Below, piece by piece: positions 33,595 through 43,999 of a DNA stretch of 64,000 nucleotides (positions within the stretch are counted from its first letter, which is position 1; each line of letters starts with the position of its first letter). The notes under the pieces were generated by a model. It did not search any database. It was given only the letters and a program-made list of their open reading frames with translations, and had not been told where the DNA came from. Position numbers and translations under genes: made by a program. The stretch spans positions 10,226,742 through 10,290,741 of the forward strand of contig JAYGXS010000008.1 in assembly GCA_036362985.1 (NCBI GenBank), in the 5' to 3' direction. Source of the DNA: Ligula intestinalis (taxonomy: Eukaryota > Platyhelminthes > Cestoda > Diphyllobothriidea > Diphyllobothriidae).

Positions 33595-34130
33595 GAATGG
33601 ATGAGGAAGCAAGTTTTTCAAGCACCAGACCAATGTGGTTATTGTTCTGAGCTTGCGGGCTCTTGCGAGAATCCATCGCCAGCGATAGAAGCGTCCACGA
33701 ACAAAAACTAACAGTTATAGGGGGGAAGGGAAAAAGGGGATAACTCAGTAATCAGCAGTGACGGGCCGCGGATTTAACTTCGCGGGCGCGAAGATAATTG
33801 CTCATGTCGGCAATAAGACAGGACACGAACTAATTGAAGCCTGTGCTCGGATGACAACTCAATGAACAGATTTATCAAGCTGGCGACGTATACATCGCTC
33901 TCAGCAGGCATATCCGCACGGCCGACACCGATAATTAATACGTTACCTCCCCTTTCCTTCTTATCTCCCGCATAACAGTTGGTTGGCTCCTGCCCCCTCT
34001 AACTGTGGCTTGTTTGTCATGAACGCTTTTATATCTGGCGATGGACTCCCGCAATAACCGCAAAGCTCAGGACATTGAACAAATTGGTCCAGTGCTCGAC
34101 AACCTTTCTTCCTCATCCATAGAAATACCC
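33595..34130 (+). mobile_element. Penelope-like element relic with inverted ends (third case)
   Basis: A GIY-YIG tail remnant (33745-33930) lies between one terminus in minus sense (33595-33695) and the same terminus in plus sense (34022-34130). In sense both read CT(A/T)TCGCTGGCGATGGA-like sequence, then GCAAGCTCAGAACAATAA / GCAAAGCTCAGGACATTG, GTGCT.GA.AA and CTTCCTCATC. It belongs to the same terminal family as 9591-11400. Confidence 0.6.
33745..33930 (+). pseudogene. PLE GIY-YIG tail remnant
   Basis: Translation gives TGRGFNFAGAKIIAHVGNKTGHELIEACA, which is the counterpart of VTGHKFNFAAVKVLAHAGNK at 9240-9590, then a stop and a tail resembling DLSSWRRIHRS. Only the end of the nuclease domain is left; the YIG motif and the catalytic residues are missing. 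It cannot encode an active nuclease. The neighbouring inverted ends show that the whole relic is one insertion with a partial inverted 5' end. Confidence 0.6.
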
Positions 34131-34139
34131 GGAACGCGA

Positions 34140-36299
34140 AAGTTTTTATTCATTCGTACAGAATGGAAGGGACGGTTTATGGAATAAACACCCTGTTCGA
34201 ACAAGGAGCTGTCTGATCCCAGCTGCTTTTTCCCCCAATCGCTTAATCCTTGACCATTTTCTCCCCCCAAGCCTTACTGCAATTTTTTATTCAAACGCCT
34301 GGTCGATAGAATAAATTTAATGAAAAACATCGTGGTCCCTGCTAACCAAATTCCACACGAGTAAGGCAGAGCAGGTCTTTTTTATACTTGGATTTGAGCT
34401 AGCCATATTTACCCTGATCTCATATGCTAGCACACTTGAAGCTTGACCGGGGGTCAAGTGGGTCCAACGTTTTAGCTGTCTGAGCATCCAAACCATCCCC
34501 CGACAGTTGTCGGTTGAGTTCTGGAATACGCGCATCCACTTACGATTATTATTCGCCCACCCTCTGTCGATTGGAGCCCGTTGGCTCACGAGAGCAGAGC
34601 TCTAGGCTGAGACACTGAATTATCTTGTGGACCTGGGTCCAAATACTAGCTGTGTCAGTACCTAGTGATGGGTATCGTGGACGAACGACGCCTAATTACG
34701 CCGAGGAGACCGTCTCACTGTTAAACATTGTGCTCTTTTCGCATTCGAGGTCCAAAACGGACTGCAATGAAAATGTGCTGGACCGAACTACGAGCAGACT
34801 AGTTCTTGGCAAGCGATAACAGGGACTGGCTGAGCCCATAACTACGTCTCTACCTGGGTTTTTCGGGTCTTCTTGGCGGTCATGGGATCAGCCCCTGTGC
34901 TGACAGCTTTTACCCGCTACTAAGCTGCAGACCCGCATGTGACTGTCCTTCGCGAGTGACTCGTCGGGCCTTCGCTCCCCAACCTTGCCATTACGGAGAC
35001 TGACTGTCACACGCTCCTTGTGGAGCTATGCGCATTACTGCCTCCCGGTCAAGCGATGCCTCGCGTCTTTGCTCTTTTGTCTAGCGAACTTGACGCCGAT
35101 CACTGCCGAGCCTTTCCTGATTGGCCGGAGGACGTCCCTTGATCCCGATAGCCTGTGCAGAGGCGCAGAGCACATAAACATCACCTGTCAACTGTACTGG
35201 TAGAGTAACTTGTTCCTGCAGAGTCTTTTGTTAGCTCTTTTTTTTGCGGTATACTGTCCAATATAATTGGTCTTTCCTAACTTTCGACTTGGGGGAACCT
35301 CCTGTAGTTGACAAGCACTCCTTTTAACATCCATTTGCATGGACTTCCAAGCCACGTCAACCACTGTACCAACACCTATCACCAGCTGGTTGAAAGGCTT
35401 GGACAATTGACTGGTGTGTGTGTGTGTGAGAAAAGGAGGAATGAGAGAAAGGGGAAAAGGGGACATGTTTGAGTGGTGCTTGGGCAGCCGCGAGAACCTA
35501 GACGCACGTCTGTGTCCAACTGAAAGTAGGTCAAGCCCCTGCAGGTCAGCGTGTCTGTAAGCGGATGACCTTGAGGCAGCTATCCTTGAACAATGACGTC
35601 GGACAAAGCAATTAAGGGCGTCGAACTGCAGAGACCGCTACAGGCCAACAGGGGACAAATCGTTCCTCACAGTGAGCTCAGTGCATCTCGCTCTCTCTCT
35701 TTCTCTCTATAATGCATCAGGCGCATTTAAATCTTCTACAGTGCTCTAAGAACCGTGAATTTAACAGCTGTAAATTTCCGGAATAATTCTGATCTTCGCA
35801 GGATTGAGGCTCAGGCTACAATGGCTCCTGTTTGGTATGGCCATGATTAACCTCTCGAGCCAACCCCTCTCGTGGAAGGTTAATACATGCTGTGTCGACC
35901 ATGCCGCCTATGGCACGCGTAGCAAAGATGTTTAGCTAGGTCAGCCACTACGTTACAATACATCTCCGTTCGCCTTAGCAGTGCCTTGTCATTGGGGTAG
36001 GATGAGTAAGGGAGGAGGGTGCATGATGGATGCTGTACAAGTCTGCTGATTGACGAGCAAGTCAGAGAAAGGGTGCTCCAGTCCGTGGGGCACCTTATGA
36101 GCATCGTTATTTGAGACGATTGAAGTGTTGAAATGTTATGAAGGAACATCTGCACACAGTCTACTTTACTAAATATGCTCGATTGAGAGTTCTAACAGCA
36201 ACATGAATGGACGAGTGTGTCTTCTAATTGATCCGCTTACACCTATCTGTCACTATATATAGATATGTAAACAAGAAATCCAAAAAGAAAATCAAAATG
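34140..36299. other. Interval with no firm feature
   Basis: About 2.1 kb. A 90-codon minus ORF (34317-34589) and others have no recognised domain. A GT tract lies at about 35413-35428 and a CT tract at about 35688-35708. A faint SINE-like GGGTATCGTGGACGAACGACGCCTAATTACGCC lies near 34670. No RNA gene recognised. Confidence 0.35.
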
Positions 36300-36739
36300 C
36301 AGTGCTGCACCCGGCATTGGAGAGGTTTCACAGAAAAAAGACGTGAAATGTATATTTGCAGTTTCACTGTTTCATAGTTTGCCTGTGACCTTCCATAGCG
36401 TAAATAGTCCTGCCTTCAGAGATCAACCGTTGGGACACATTTTATCAAAAAAATTTAAAATTTGTCATGAACTTTTACATTTTATAGGCAATAATTAAAG
36501 CGCTAAGACAAAGCAAAGCCCTCCTTCTTTCTTCGCACTCTCGATTCTCTACTTTTTAATTAGTTGTGCGTGGTAAAATCCTTTGGCATGCTAACCGTTC
36601 CCACAGAAAAGATACCACATGAGTGGACTACTCCACAAAACAACCTGAGTCAGTTTTCACTGACTCATATTTTACGGTTTTTTTTTTCATTAGATTCTTC
36701 CTCCCACTTGGCTCTTAATCATACACACACAATCACAGA

Positions 36740-38090
36740 ACATGAGATTCAAGTGCGGTTATAAATTACCGGATCTGCTTCCTTTAAATTCGTTTTCCAG
36801 GGTTTCGATAATTAGATCCACGTCTCCGATAAAACATCGAGCCCGTGGTGCAATGATAAAGTGGTAAACTCAATGACCAAAGAACCCTGGTAAAAAGTTC
36901 GGGGGTTCCAGCCCCTGGATGATGGCAGCTAACAGGCACAAAAGTAACTTTTGTAGGCCCACGCATATACCCCCTAGTTCCAGCATTTTTCCTGCGAAAA
37001 TGATGGCTAAAGAGTTTTGGGGGGGTGAAGAATTAGGATAAGCAGCGAAGAAAATTTATAGAAGTAAGTGTAAAGTGAAAATGAAGTCAAAGCTGCTTCA
37101 CGTGGCCGCTGGGTGCAGGTTGTTCCGCATGTAAGTTTTGCGCAGCGCTTCGTGCCGTGGACTGTACTAACCTAACTCCAGAACGGGAAGTTGAAGTAGA
37201 CGACCGACTAACCAATATTTCAATTTTTTGGGAAATTCAAGAAACCAGCAAGTTGATAATCAGGTTTTTCCGCAATAAGTTAAATGATATTGCAGATTAG
37301 GAAAAGCTACAGATACAAATCAAACACTTCTAAATACAGACAAATAAATTGCATTTAGTATTTATTAAAGTATATTCAACTGCGTGTCCTAATTCCCCGC
37401 CCATTAAACCCGATAACCACCATTTCGTGGGAAAACATGCAGGTTGTAGGGATTTGTGAGTGGGGCTACATAAGCTACTGTTGCATTCATTTCGTCGCTA
37501 TGCGCGTATCCGTGGATTTCCTCGGCCTTCCTATGAGGAGCTATAAGTGATCGACCTAACACTATCCACACGTTGGCCCCCTTGTGGAAATTGAATGTAT
37601 CTTCCAGAAATTTTTTCACATAGTCAAATTTTCGGCCTAGTAGTGTCCAACATAAAAGTGTGCCATAAATAAGACGAGAAATGCAGCCAATTTACCTAAC
37701 GTATCTTTGATTTTTCTGTTAAGGTTAAGCTTTATTTTTAGTTTTTTATTAAATTATATTAAATTAAATTTAAATTTTTGGTCTAGTAACATTACCTTAT
37801 TTAAGTTCACTTTTCTTTATTATGAAGAGTTTAATTTTACTGAGAAAGCTTTTAGTTTTTAAGCTTTTTTTCTTTAGTTTAACTTTCTTCAGTTAGTTAA
37901 CTTTAGTTTGTGGCTTAGTTTTAGATTTATTCTTGACATGTGGTTCTTATTTTAGTTTTATTTACTGTACTTTTATCTCAGAAATTCGTGATTGCTTGCG
38001 TTGCACATGTAGTTTTTACTTGCCCAACATTACATTATGTAAATAGTTATTAGATTTTTTTATACTTTACATAAGCTCTACTTTGTAAGT
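36740..38090 (+). repeat. Module X, copy 1
   Basis: Begins GAGATTCAAGTGCGGTTATAAATTACC and ends near AAATAGTTATTAGATTTTTTT. Direct copy at 39690-41055, inverted copy at about 57740-59120, partial inverted copies at 45565-46135 and 31685-31885. Small ORFs in several copies look alike because the DNA is alike; no domain. Confidence 0.7.
36836..36965 (+). mobile_element. tRNA-headed SINE inside module X
   Basis: A-box-like CCCGTGGTGCAATGATAAAGTGG and B-box-like GGGGGTTCCAGCCCC, followed by GGATGATGGCAGCTAACAGGC. Present at the same place in every long X copy, so it inserted before X spread. Confidence 0.55.
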
Positions 38091-38106
38091 ACACATACTT
38101 TTCTAT

Positions 38107-38395
38107 GTACTGCCCAAACCCTATAATCCACATTACCACCATTCGCGTATTACGTACGGATTGGCGTTTTGGGGTACTATTCTGAGAGGTAAATTTATTC
38201 TCTACCGACATCCTAAGTACAGTAGACGCCGTTGAACATGCAATATTTTGACATATGTGAAAGACTAATACACTTTCGCTAATCGGAATTGACTCCAGTT
38301 GTGAAACTGATCATCGTGTAGTGTATTCTGAATTCATTTCAGTCAGGACAAGAAGCCGGCTTTTTAACAAGCTTCGATCCGACTTCTAGCAGAAC
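38107..38395 (+). pseudogene. Recurrent ORF fragment of unknown protein, broken copy
   Basis: The plus frame reads MYCPNPIIHI, RVLRTDWRFGVLF, stop, then STVDAVEHAIF, stop, HM, stop, KTNTLSLIGIDSS, SEFISVRTRSRLFNKLRSDF and a stop. The minus ORFs at 57437-57721 (94 codons, unbroken) and 39042-39335 (97 codons) carry the same peptide with few changes. I do not recognise the family. Because the DNA itself is highly conserved between copies, an open frame alone does not prove coding. It could be the last exon of a gene caught inside the repeat: the part from STVDAVDH onward is common to all copies while the sequence before it differs in the 39042-39335 copy. Confidence 0.3.
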
Positions 38396-39215
38396 GTATC
38401 TATTTTAAAAACTGACTAAGTTAGTAGCTTGCCTTTTTATCATTGATTTTGACTGCCTTTATAAATTCAAATCTATTTTATGGAAAACGCGCACGAGAAA
38501 ATTATTTTTTTGTACGTTTTTGATAGCAAATTATGCGTTCTTTAAAATTTATACTCAAAGAAAGGGTAGCTTTCGGTTTTAAATACGTTGCTAATTATGA
38601 GCTTTTTTACGATTTTTATGTCTTCATCCATAACAAATCCTATCCCTCAATTTATTAGTGCTGCCTATACTGCATAAAATATATTCCAAATCTGTTTCAG
38701 TATTTGATGACCTCTAGGTGACGTCTTCCTCAAACTGTAGGTAAAACTGTACATTTCCTTAAACAGGATGCACACAGTGCGCAGTTTGTACACCTTGAAT
38801 TCGAATGTAGCATTCACTCGTTTAGAAAATTGTTCGGCAATTGGGCAACATTTTTAAACCGAAAGCTTCCCTTTCTTTGAGCATCAAATTTACATTACGC
38901 GTAATTTGCTATCAAACAAGTACAATAATTTTTTTCATGCATATTTTCCATAAAATATATTTGAACTTATAAACGAAGTTCAAATAAATGATAAAAAGGC
39001 ATACTACTAAACTAGTCAGTTTTTACAAAAGATACTTTTTGCTAGGAGTTGGAACGAAGCTCGTTGAAAAGCCGGCTTCCTATCCTTACTGACATGACTT
39101 CAGAATAGACTACATGATAATCAGTATAAAAACTGAAGTCAATTCCAATTAGCGAAAGAGTATTAGTCTTTCGCATGTGTCGAAATATTGCATGATCAAC
39201 GGCATCTACTGTAGA
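38223..39215. repeat. Long palindrome (foldback) in composite F
   Basis: Left arm about 38223-38575, right arm about 38865-39215, inverted, with a spacer of about 290 bp. Shared blocks include GATAAAAAGGCA, GCCGGCTT, AGCGAAA.TATTAGTCTTTC and ATTGCATGATCAACGGC. A matching palindrome lies at 56690-57605. Each arm contains the ORF fragment ending LRS. Confidence 0.65.
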
Positions 39216-39335
39216 CACCTCTTCAACACACCGTAGACGTATACTTGAGAAAATTGTAAACATAAAATACGAACCCCGATTTGGACTGTTTCCTGTGAGA
39301 GGAGGCCATCCCAGAGTAATTTTAAAAATCTCCAA
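39042..39335 (-). pseudogene. Recurrent ORF fragment of unknown protein
   Basis: 97 codons on the minus strand: MEIFKITLGWPPLTGNSPNR, then VEEVSTVDAVDHAIFRHMRK, TNTLSLIGIDFSFYTDYH, VVYSEVMSVRIGSRLFNELR and a stop. The half from STVDAVDHAIF matches 57437-57721 and the broken 38107-38395 copy; the first 40 codons do not. No domain recognised, no signal peptide, no transmembrane segment. It is the right arm of the palindrome. Confidence 0.25.
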
Positions 39336-39689
39336 AATTCACCTTCTTTCCTAAAGAAAGTGTAAGCTTGTTATTCTCCTGTTAGACCTCAGCTCAGATT
39401 TCTGCTTCTAGTTCCCCGCTTGTATAATCCTGTTTGCTGACCATGTCCGGCTTTGCCGAGGTCAATATCTTCGTCTCTCTTTCCGAAGAATGCTGCCCTG
39501 TTTCCCCAACTGCGCCTAAATTCCCAGCTTAGATGGTTTAGCGTTTTCTTTATTTCTTTCGTTCTTTCAAAAAAGGAGTTACCCACGCTCCCTCCCCCCT
39601 CTCTCTAAGGAAACACAAAAGCACGTCAGGTGTGCAAGCACCGTTTCTTCAACCCAACCGTCTGCTCGCTGCCTTGCTGCCACATTCAC

Positions 39690-41055
39690 AAAATATGAGA
39701 TTCAAGTGCGGTTATAAATTACCGGATCTGCTTCCTTTAAATTCGTTTTCCAGGGTTTCTATAATTAGATCCACGTCTCCGACAAAACATCGAGCCCGTG
39801 GTGCAATGATAAAGTGGTAAACTCAATGACCAATGAACCCTGGTTTGAAGTTCGGGGGTTCCAGCCCCTGGATGATGGCGGCTAACAGGCACAAAAGTAA
39901 CTTTTGTAGGCCCACGCATATACCCCCTAGTTCCAGCATTTTTCCTGCGAAAATGATGGCTAAAGAGTTTTGGGGGGTTGAAGAATTAGGATAAGCAGCG
40001 AAGAAAATTTATAGAAGTAAGTGTAAAGTGAAAAAGAGAAGTCAAAGCTGCTTCACGTGGCCGCTGGGAGCAAGTTGTTCCGCATGTAAATGGAAGGGGT
40101 GCGCGGCGCTTCGTGCCACAGACTATACTTATCTACCTCCAGAACGGTAAGATGGACAACAGGTAAGTTGATGTAGACGACTTCCTAACCACTTTTTCAA
40201 TTTTTCGGGAAATTCAAGAAAACTGCAAGTTGATAATCAGGTTTTTCCGCAATAAGTTAAATGATGTTACAGATTAGGAAAAGCTACATATATAAATCAA
40301 CAACATTTCTAAATACAGTAAAATAAAAATGCATTTAGCATTAATTAAAGTATATTCCACTGCGTGTCCTAATTCGCCGCCCATAAAACCCGATAACCAC
40401 CATTTCGTGGGAAAACATGCAGGTCGTAGGGATTTATGATTGGGCTACATAAGCTACTGTTGCATTCATTTCATCGCGATGCGCGTATCCGTGGATTTCC
40501 TCGGCCTTGCTACGAGGAGCTATAAGTGATCGACCTAACACTATCCACACGTTGGCCCCCTTGTGGAGATTGAATGTATCTTCCAGAAATTTTTTCACAT
40601 AGTCGAATTTTTGGCCTAGTAGTGTCCAACATAAAAGTGCGCCATAAATAAGACGAGAAATGCAGCCAATTTACCTAACGTATCTTTGATTTTTTTCTGT
40701 TAAGGTTAAGCTTAATTTTTAGTTTATTATTAAATTATATTAAATTTCATTCAATTTAAATTTTTGGTCTTGTAAGTTTACCTCATTTAAGTTCACTTTT
40801 CTTTAGTGTGTAAACTTAAATTTTACTGAGTAAGCTTTTAGTTTTTTAAGCTTTCTTTCTTTAGTTTAACTTTCTTCAGTTAGTTAACTTCAGTTTGTGG
40901 CTTAGTTTTAGATTCATTCTTGACATGTGGTTCTTATTTTAGTTTTATTTACTTTACTTTAATCTCAGAAATTCGTGATTGCTTGCGTTGCACATGTAGT
41001 TTTTACTTGCCCAACATTACATTATGTAAATAGTTATTAGATTTTTTTCTACTTT
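39690..41055 (+). repeat. Module X, copy 2
   Basis: Nearly identical to 36740-38090 by eye and in the same orientation, starting GAGATTCAAGTGCGG. It includes the internal SINE (about 39785-39905). It lies directly after the end block of composite F, which is followed by different DNA in the inverted F copy, so this X is a separate insertion or duplication. Confidence 0.7.
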
Positions 41056-42474
41056 ACTTAGTTGACCGTATGTTCCGTCTTCTTTTTGAATTTGCAGCAC
41101 AGCTTGGCACTGACAATAGTAACGGGCTATGTGGAAAAGGCCCCGTTAGGTACTGACAGTCTTGATTGGGCATTTGTCCCGAGGCCCTCGAATGAAAAAA
41201 AAGATGGATGCGCTAGTGTTCCAGGGTTGACTGGCCTGGAACATAACTTCAGGTCACTGCCTCCGTGGTAGCATGTTGTCCTTTTAGTAAATATCCTGCC
41301 ACCAGCATGGAGTTAATAGCACTTAAAATAGCCTTACAATTTATACAGTGCTTATTTTTTTCATGGAATTGTGTGTCAGCATAAATTCAAGCATATTTCT
41401 TAAAGAAGATTAATAGGAAAAGAAGGTATTACGGACGGAAGTGAACATGCACATCTCAGGTTATTTTCGAAATGCAGACAAAAGCGAGATTGCTGGGATA
41501 GTTTTAATGATCGGGCCTTCTCTTTCTTTTGAGAAAGTATTATTTTCAATTATTTTGATTAAAATGTCTTCGTTTGAGTTAGCGCCATCGGGAGGGATGT
41601 AGTCGAATTGAGGCGAAAGTAAGGTACAAGAATATTTATTAGAACGCTGCCATACTTAATCCTATTGCTCTGGTATCCATCAAGGTTGACCACAATATAT
41701 GCCAACTGACCATTACTCGCTTCAATATTTCAGAAACGTCAGTGGAACGTCTTACATAAATATTTGTGGATATATACAGTTGTTGTTAAGTTATTGCATA
41801 AAATTGTGGATGGTGCAATCACCCGCTGGATACGTGGATTACTCGTGGAAATGGAAAATGTGCCTTTTGATTTGCAGTTATAAACAGCTAAGCACATCCA
41901 GTTTATATACGCTGATTTACTTGAGAAATACATTCAACGTTTAAGTAACTTCAAGATAAGCAAATATTATGCAACTTTTTCAGTGCTGAAATAATGGTGT
42001 TTTTTATCGTGCTGACATTAAAGAGGATGCGTAGGTTTATGAAAAGAAAACACAAACGTGTTCCTTTACATTCTTTCTAAAAACTTGCATTGACTCTTTG
42101 CAAGCATATTTTATGAATCCGCACGCCGCTTAATTAGGAAGACTATTAAGCACCAAACTGTACAGATGAGCGACCAGATACTAAACCGAAGTTCAGCGTG
42201 CCGCCATTTATATATTCACTGGGGTCTCATTTCAGCACTGATCACATCTAAGACTGCGCTCAAATAGTATGCTCCCTTTTAATTAATAAAGAGAGGATTT
42301 CCTATGTTTAATGACATTCAGGACATACTGACTAATGACTTATATTAACAACAATACGTTTAGTGAAAAACTTGTTGTCACTTTACGTGAACGCATTTTT
42401 CTAAAGCATGCAAGATAGATAGGTTTCCAACACAAACAACGTTATGTGTACTTTATACGATGGTAGATAGGCCA
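41056..42474. other. Interval without recognised repeats
   Basis: AT-rich, no match to other parts of the window. It contains the candidate exon at 41099-41271. The overlapping 81- and 64-codon ORFs at 41699-41944 are on opposite strands and lack domains. It may be unique host DNA. Confidence 0.4.
41099..41271 (+). CDS. Candidate terminal exon of a host gene (hypothetical)
   Basis: A pyrimidine-rich stretch CCGTCTTCTTTTTGAATTTGCAG ends at 41098 and looks like a splice acceptor. The following frame is open for 57 codons: HSLALTIVTGYVEKAPLGTD, SLDWAFVPRPSNEKK, DGCASVPGLTGLEHNFRSLP, PW, stop. It lies just outside module X in DNA that has no repeat partner in the window, and it is less AT-rich than its surroundings. 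I do not recognise a domain. No upstream exon could be tied to it, so this stays a weak prediction and could be chance. Confidence 0.2.
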
Positions 42475-42745
42475 GTCTTACCGACTTTGTCTTTACACCA
42501 GAAATGGAGGTGGGAGAGGCGAGCGAGTGGGCGGATTCTCTGCAAGTATGCTTAAACTCCTCTTTTCTCTGCGGTAGTTCGCTGCGTTGCTTCTGCCTGC
42601 TGTAGCCTTCGTGTTGCTTGCCCAGCCTGTATCAGCGTCTGCTTCGGCTTGCTTCAGCTTTTGCTGCGGCTCGGTGGAGCGCGTGGTGCCCACCGTCAAA
42701 CTAAACGGGGAACTGCCGTCGGTAGCTAGGCCCTCACCCATCACA
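42475..42745 (-). repeat. Repeat J, minus copy (possible ORF fragment)
   Basis: In sense it contains GTGGGCACCACGCGCTCC, GCCGCAGCAAA.GCTG.AGCAAGCC, CTGGGCAAGCAA.ACG and CCACTCGCTCGCC.CTCCCACCTCC, matching 63305-63540. Both keep a similar frame: GTTRS, PQQ.L.QA, WASNT.AT, RSNA.N. Coding status unknown. Confidence 0.5.
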
Positions 42746-42984
42746 CACAGAACTCACTTGCCATGTCTTGCTTTGGGGCTCTTTTACTCCAGCTCCGCCA
42801 ACAGCCAATCAGCGGCTCAGATAGACAGATAGACCTTAAAGAAGAAGAAAAGGAAGACTTAAATAACAACTTCGCATTTGGTAGTCGTCATAAACTGGTC
42901 ATAACACACCCCAGGTGTTGTGGCTCGGAGGTTCAAACATGCTACCACTGTGTATCTTCTCGATCGAAACCGGCAAGATAATGA

Positions 42985-43035
42985 GCTCGTAGCGCAGTGG
43001 TTACTGCGTTGGGCTGTAGTGAGTCGTTGCCTGCC
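42985..43035 (+). mobile_element. SINE head fragment (tRNA-like A box)
   Basis: GAGCTCGTAGCGCAGTGGTTACTGCG resembles the head on the minus strand at 4985-5008. No B box follows, so the rest is lost. Confidence 0.4.
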
Positions 43036-43139
43036 CGACGCCTGGCCTTCTTGTCGTGACCTCAATCCCTCTAGACCTCAAGGTCGTTGTGGTCGCCAAA
43101 CTTACTGGCACGCGAGACGCAGGCCGCCCACGTTGATTT

Positions 43140-43420
43140 CTACCCACACGGTGTCCAACCAATCACAGGCCGACCTAGCCAATGAACGCCCTCTCTCTGT
43201 CTACTGGCCTAACTGCTGTAAAACTGGCAATTGGGACCCGACCAATCTCCTGGGCGGTCCTGATCTCCCAAAACAGATTTCTTTCATCGATTCTCCGTCC
43301 TTCTGTGTACACAATATTCTCTTCCTAACACTCTGACCTTTCCAAGACTTCTCTACTAAGTTACCATGGTTTGAGGATCGCAGTTGCTGGGTTTAAATCA
43401 ATTAACCCCCTGCGATAGGA
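43140..43420 (+). repeat. Family L repeat
   Basis: CCAACCAATCACAGGCCGAC, TTCTGTGTACACAATATTC, CACTCTGACCTTTCC, TTTGAGGATCGCAGTTGC and AACCCCCTGCGATAGG in family order; runs into a SINE. Confidence 0.6.
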
Positions 43421-43520
43421 CTTATATCCAGAAGGTCATGGGTTCGATCCTCGGTTGCTGCAGAGCCTGAAGTTGGGTATGGCGGGCTAATGACGAATAA
43501 GCCAGAAACGGTTGGTAGAG
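43421..43520 (+). mobile_element. tRNA-headed SINE, plus strand
   Basis: B box GGGTTCGATCCTCGG at about 43440-43454, then GAAGTTGGGTATGGCGGGCTAATGACGAATAAGCCAGAAACGG. AGAAAC survives, CTGATGA is CTAATGA. Confidence 0.6.
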
Positions 43521-43652
43521 TTTAGCTTACCCAGGCCCCTGCGGCATTCTTGCTACCTCATGCGATTTCACGACATAGACAATTGGCCATAGGATTTGGC
43601 TCTAGTACAGTGGGACCTCAGAACCAATCAACTGTGCCTAGTTTGTCTGCAG

Positions 43653-43778
43653 GTTCACACAACTCAAACAGAACACACACGCTCCAAGGACTAAGAACTT
43701 CCACAGTGGACACCAAAAAACAGCTCCGAAGAAATACCTTTCGAAAATTACCATCGGAGAATTCAGAAGTATGGTTTG
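43653..43778 (+). CDS. Candidate internal exon (hypothetical)
   Basis: GTTTGTCTGCAG ends at 43652 as a possible acceptor and GTGAGTAT starts at 43779, a close match to the donor consensus. The 126 bp between are exactly 42 codons, open in the frame GSHNSNRTHTLQGLRTSTVD, TKKQLRRNTFRKLPS, ENSEVWF. The same frame is open further upstream (43550-43882). No domain recognised and no repeat partner seen. Its sense orientation agrees with the candidate exon at 41.1 kb, but nothing links the two. Could easily be chance. Confidence 0.15.
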
Positions 43779-43999
43779 GTGAGTATACGTGTACTTTCTA
43801 CAAATTCTCGTCAGGCCTTACATTTTTTGTGGAAGCGGTGTGCAAGTTCAAACGTGTTCTTATTTCGGACACGTGGGAATAGGGGTGATGGTGGGGTCGA
43901 TAAGCGAAGGCTGATTGTGAGGGTAGGGTTTGATGGAGAAGTCTAGGGGAGGGGAAGACGGGGGAGGGAGACAAGCAGTGCATGGATGACTACATTAGG

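Larger units (their letters stand above)
36300..39672 (+). mobile_element. Composite repeat F, plus copy
   Basis: About 3.4 kb, present inverted at 56385-59565. Order: outer block (36300-36735), module X (36740-38090) with a SINE inside, a linker, a 1 kb palindrome (38223-39215), and an end block (39365-39672). In the inverted copy all parts keep the same order, so this is one unit. I see no transposase, polymerase, clear terminal inverted repeats or target-site duplication. Confidence 0.6.

Noticed and set aside
35240..36299. Possible gene around the CT-rich tract
   Set aside because: Only short overlapping ORFs on both strands; no splice-site pattern or domain that I could support.
36740..41055. 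LTR retrotransposon with X as LTRs
   Set aside because: No TG..CA ends, primer-binding site, gag or pol; the inverted composite has a single X.
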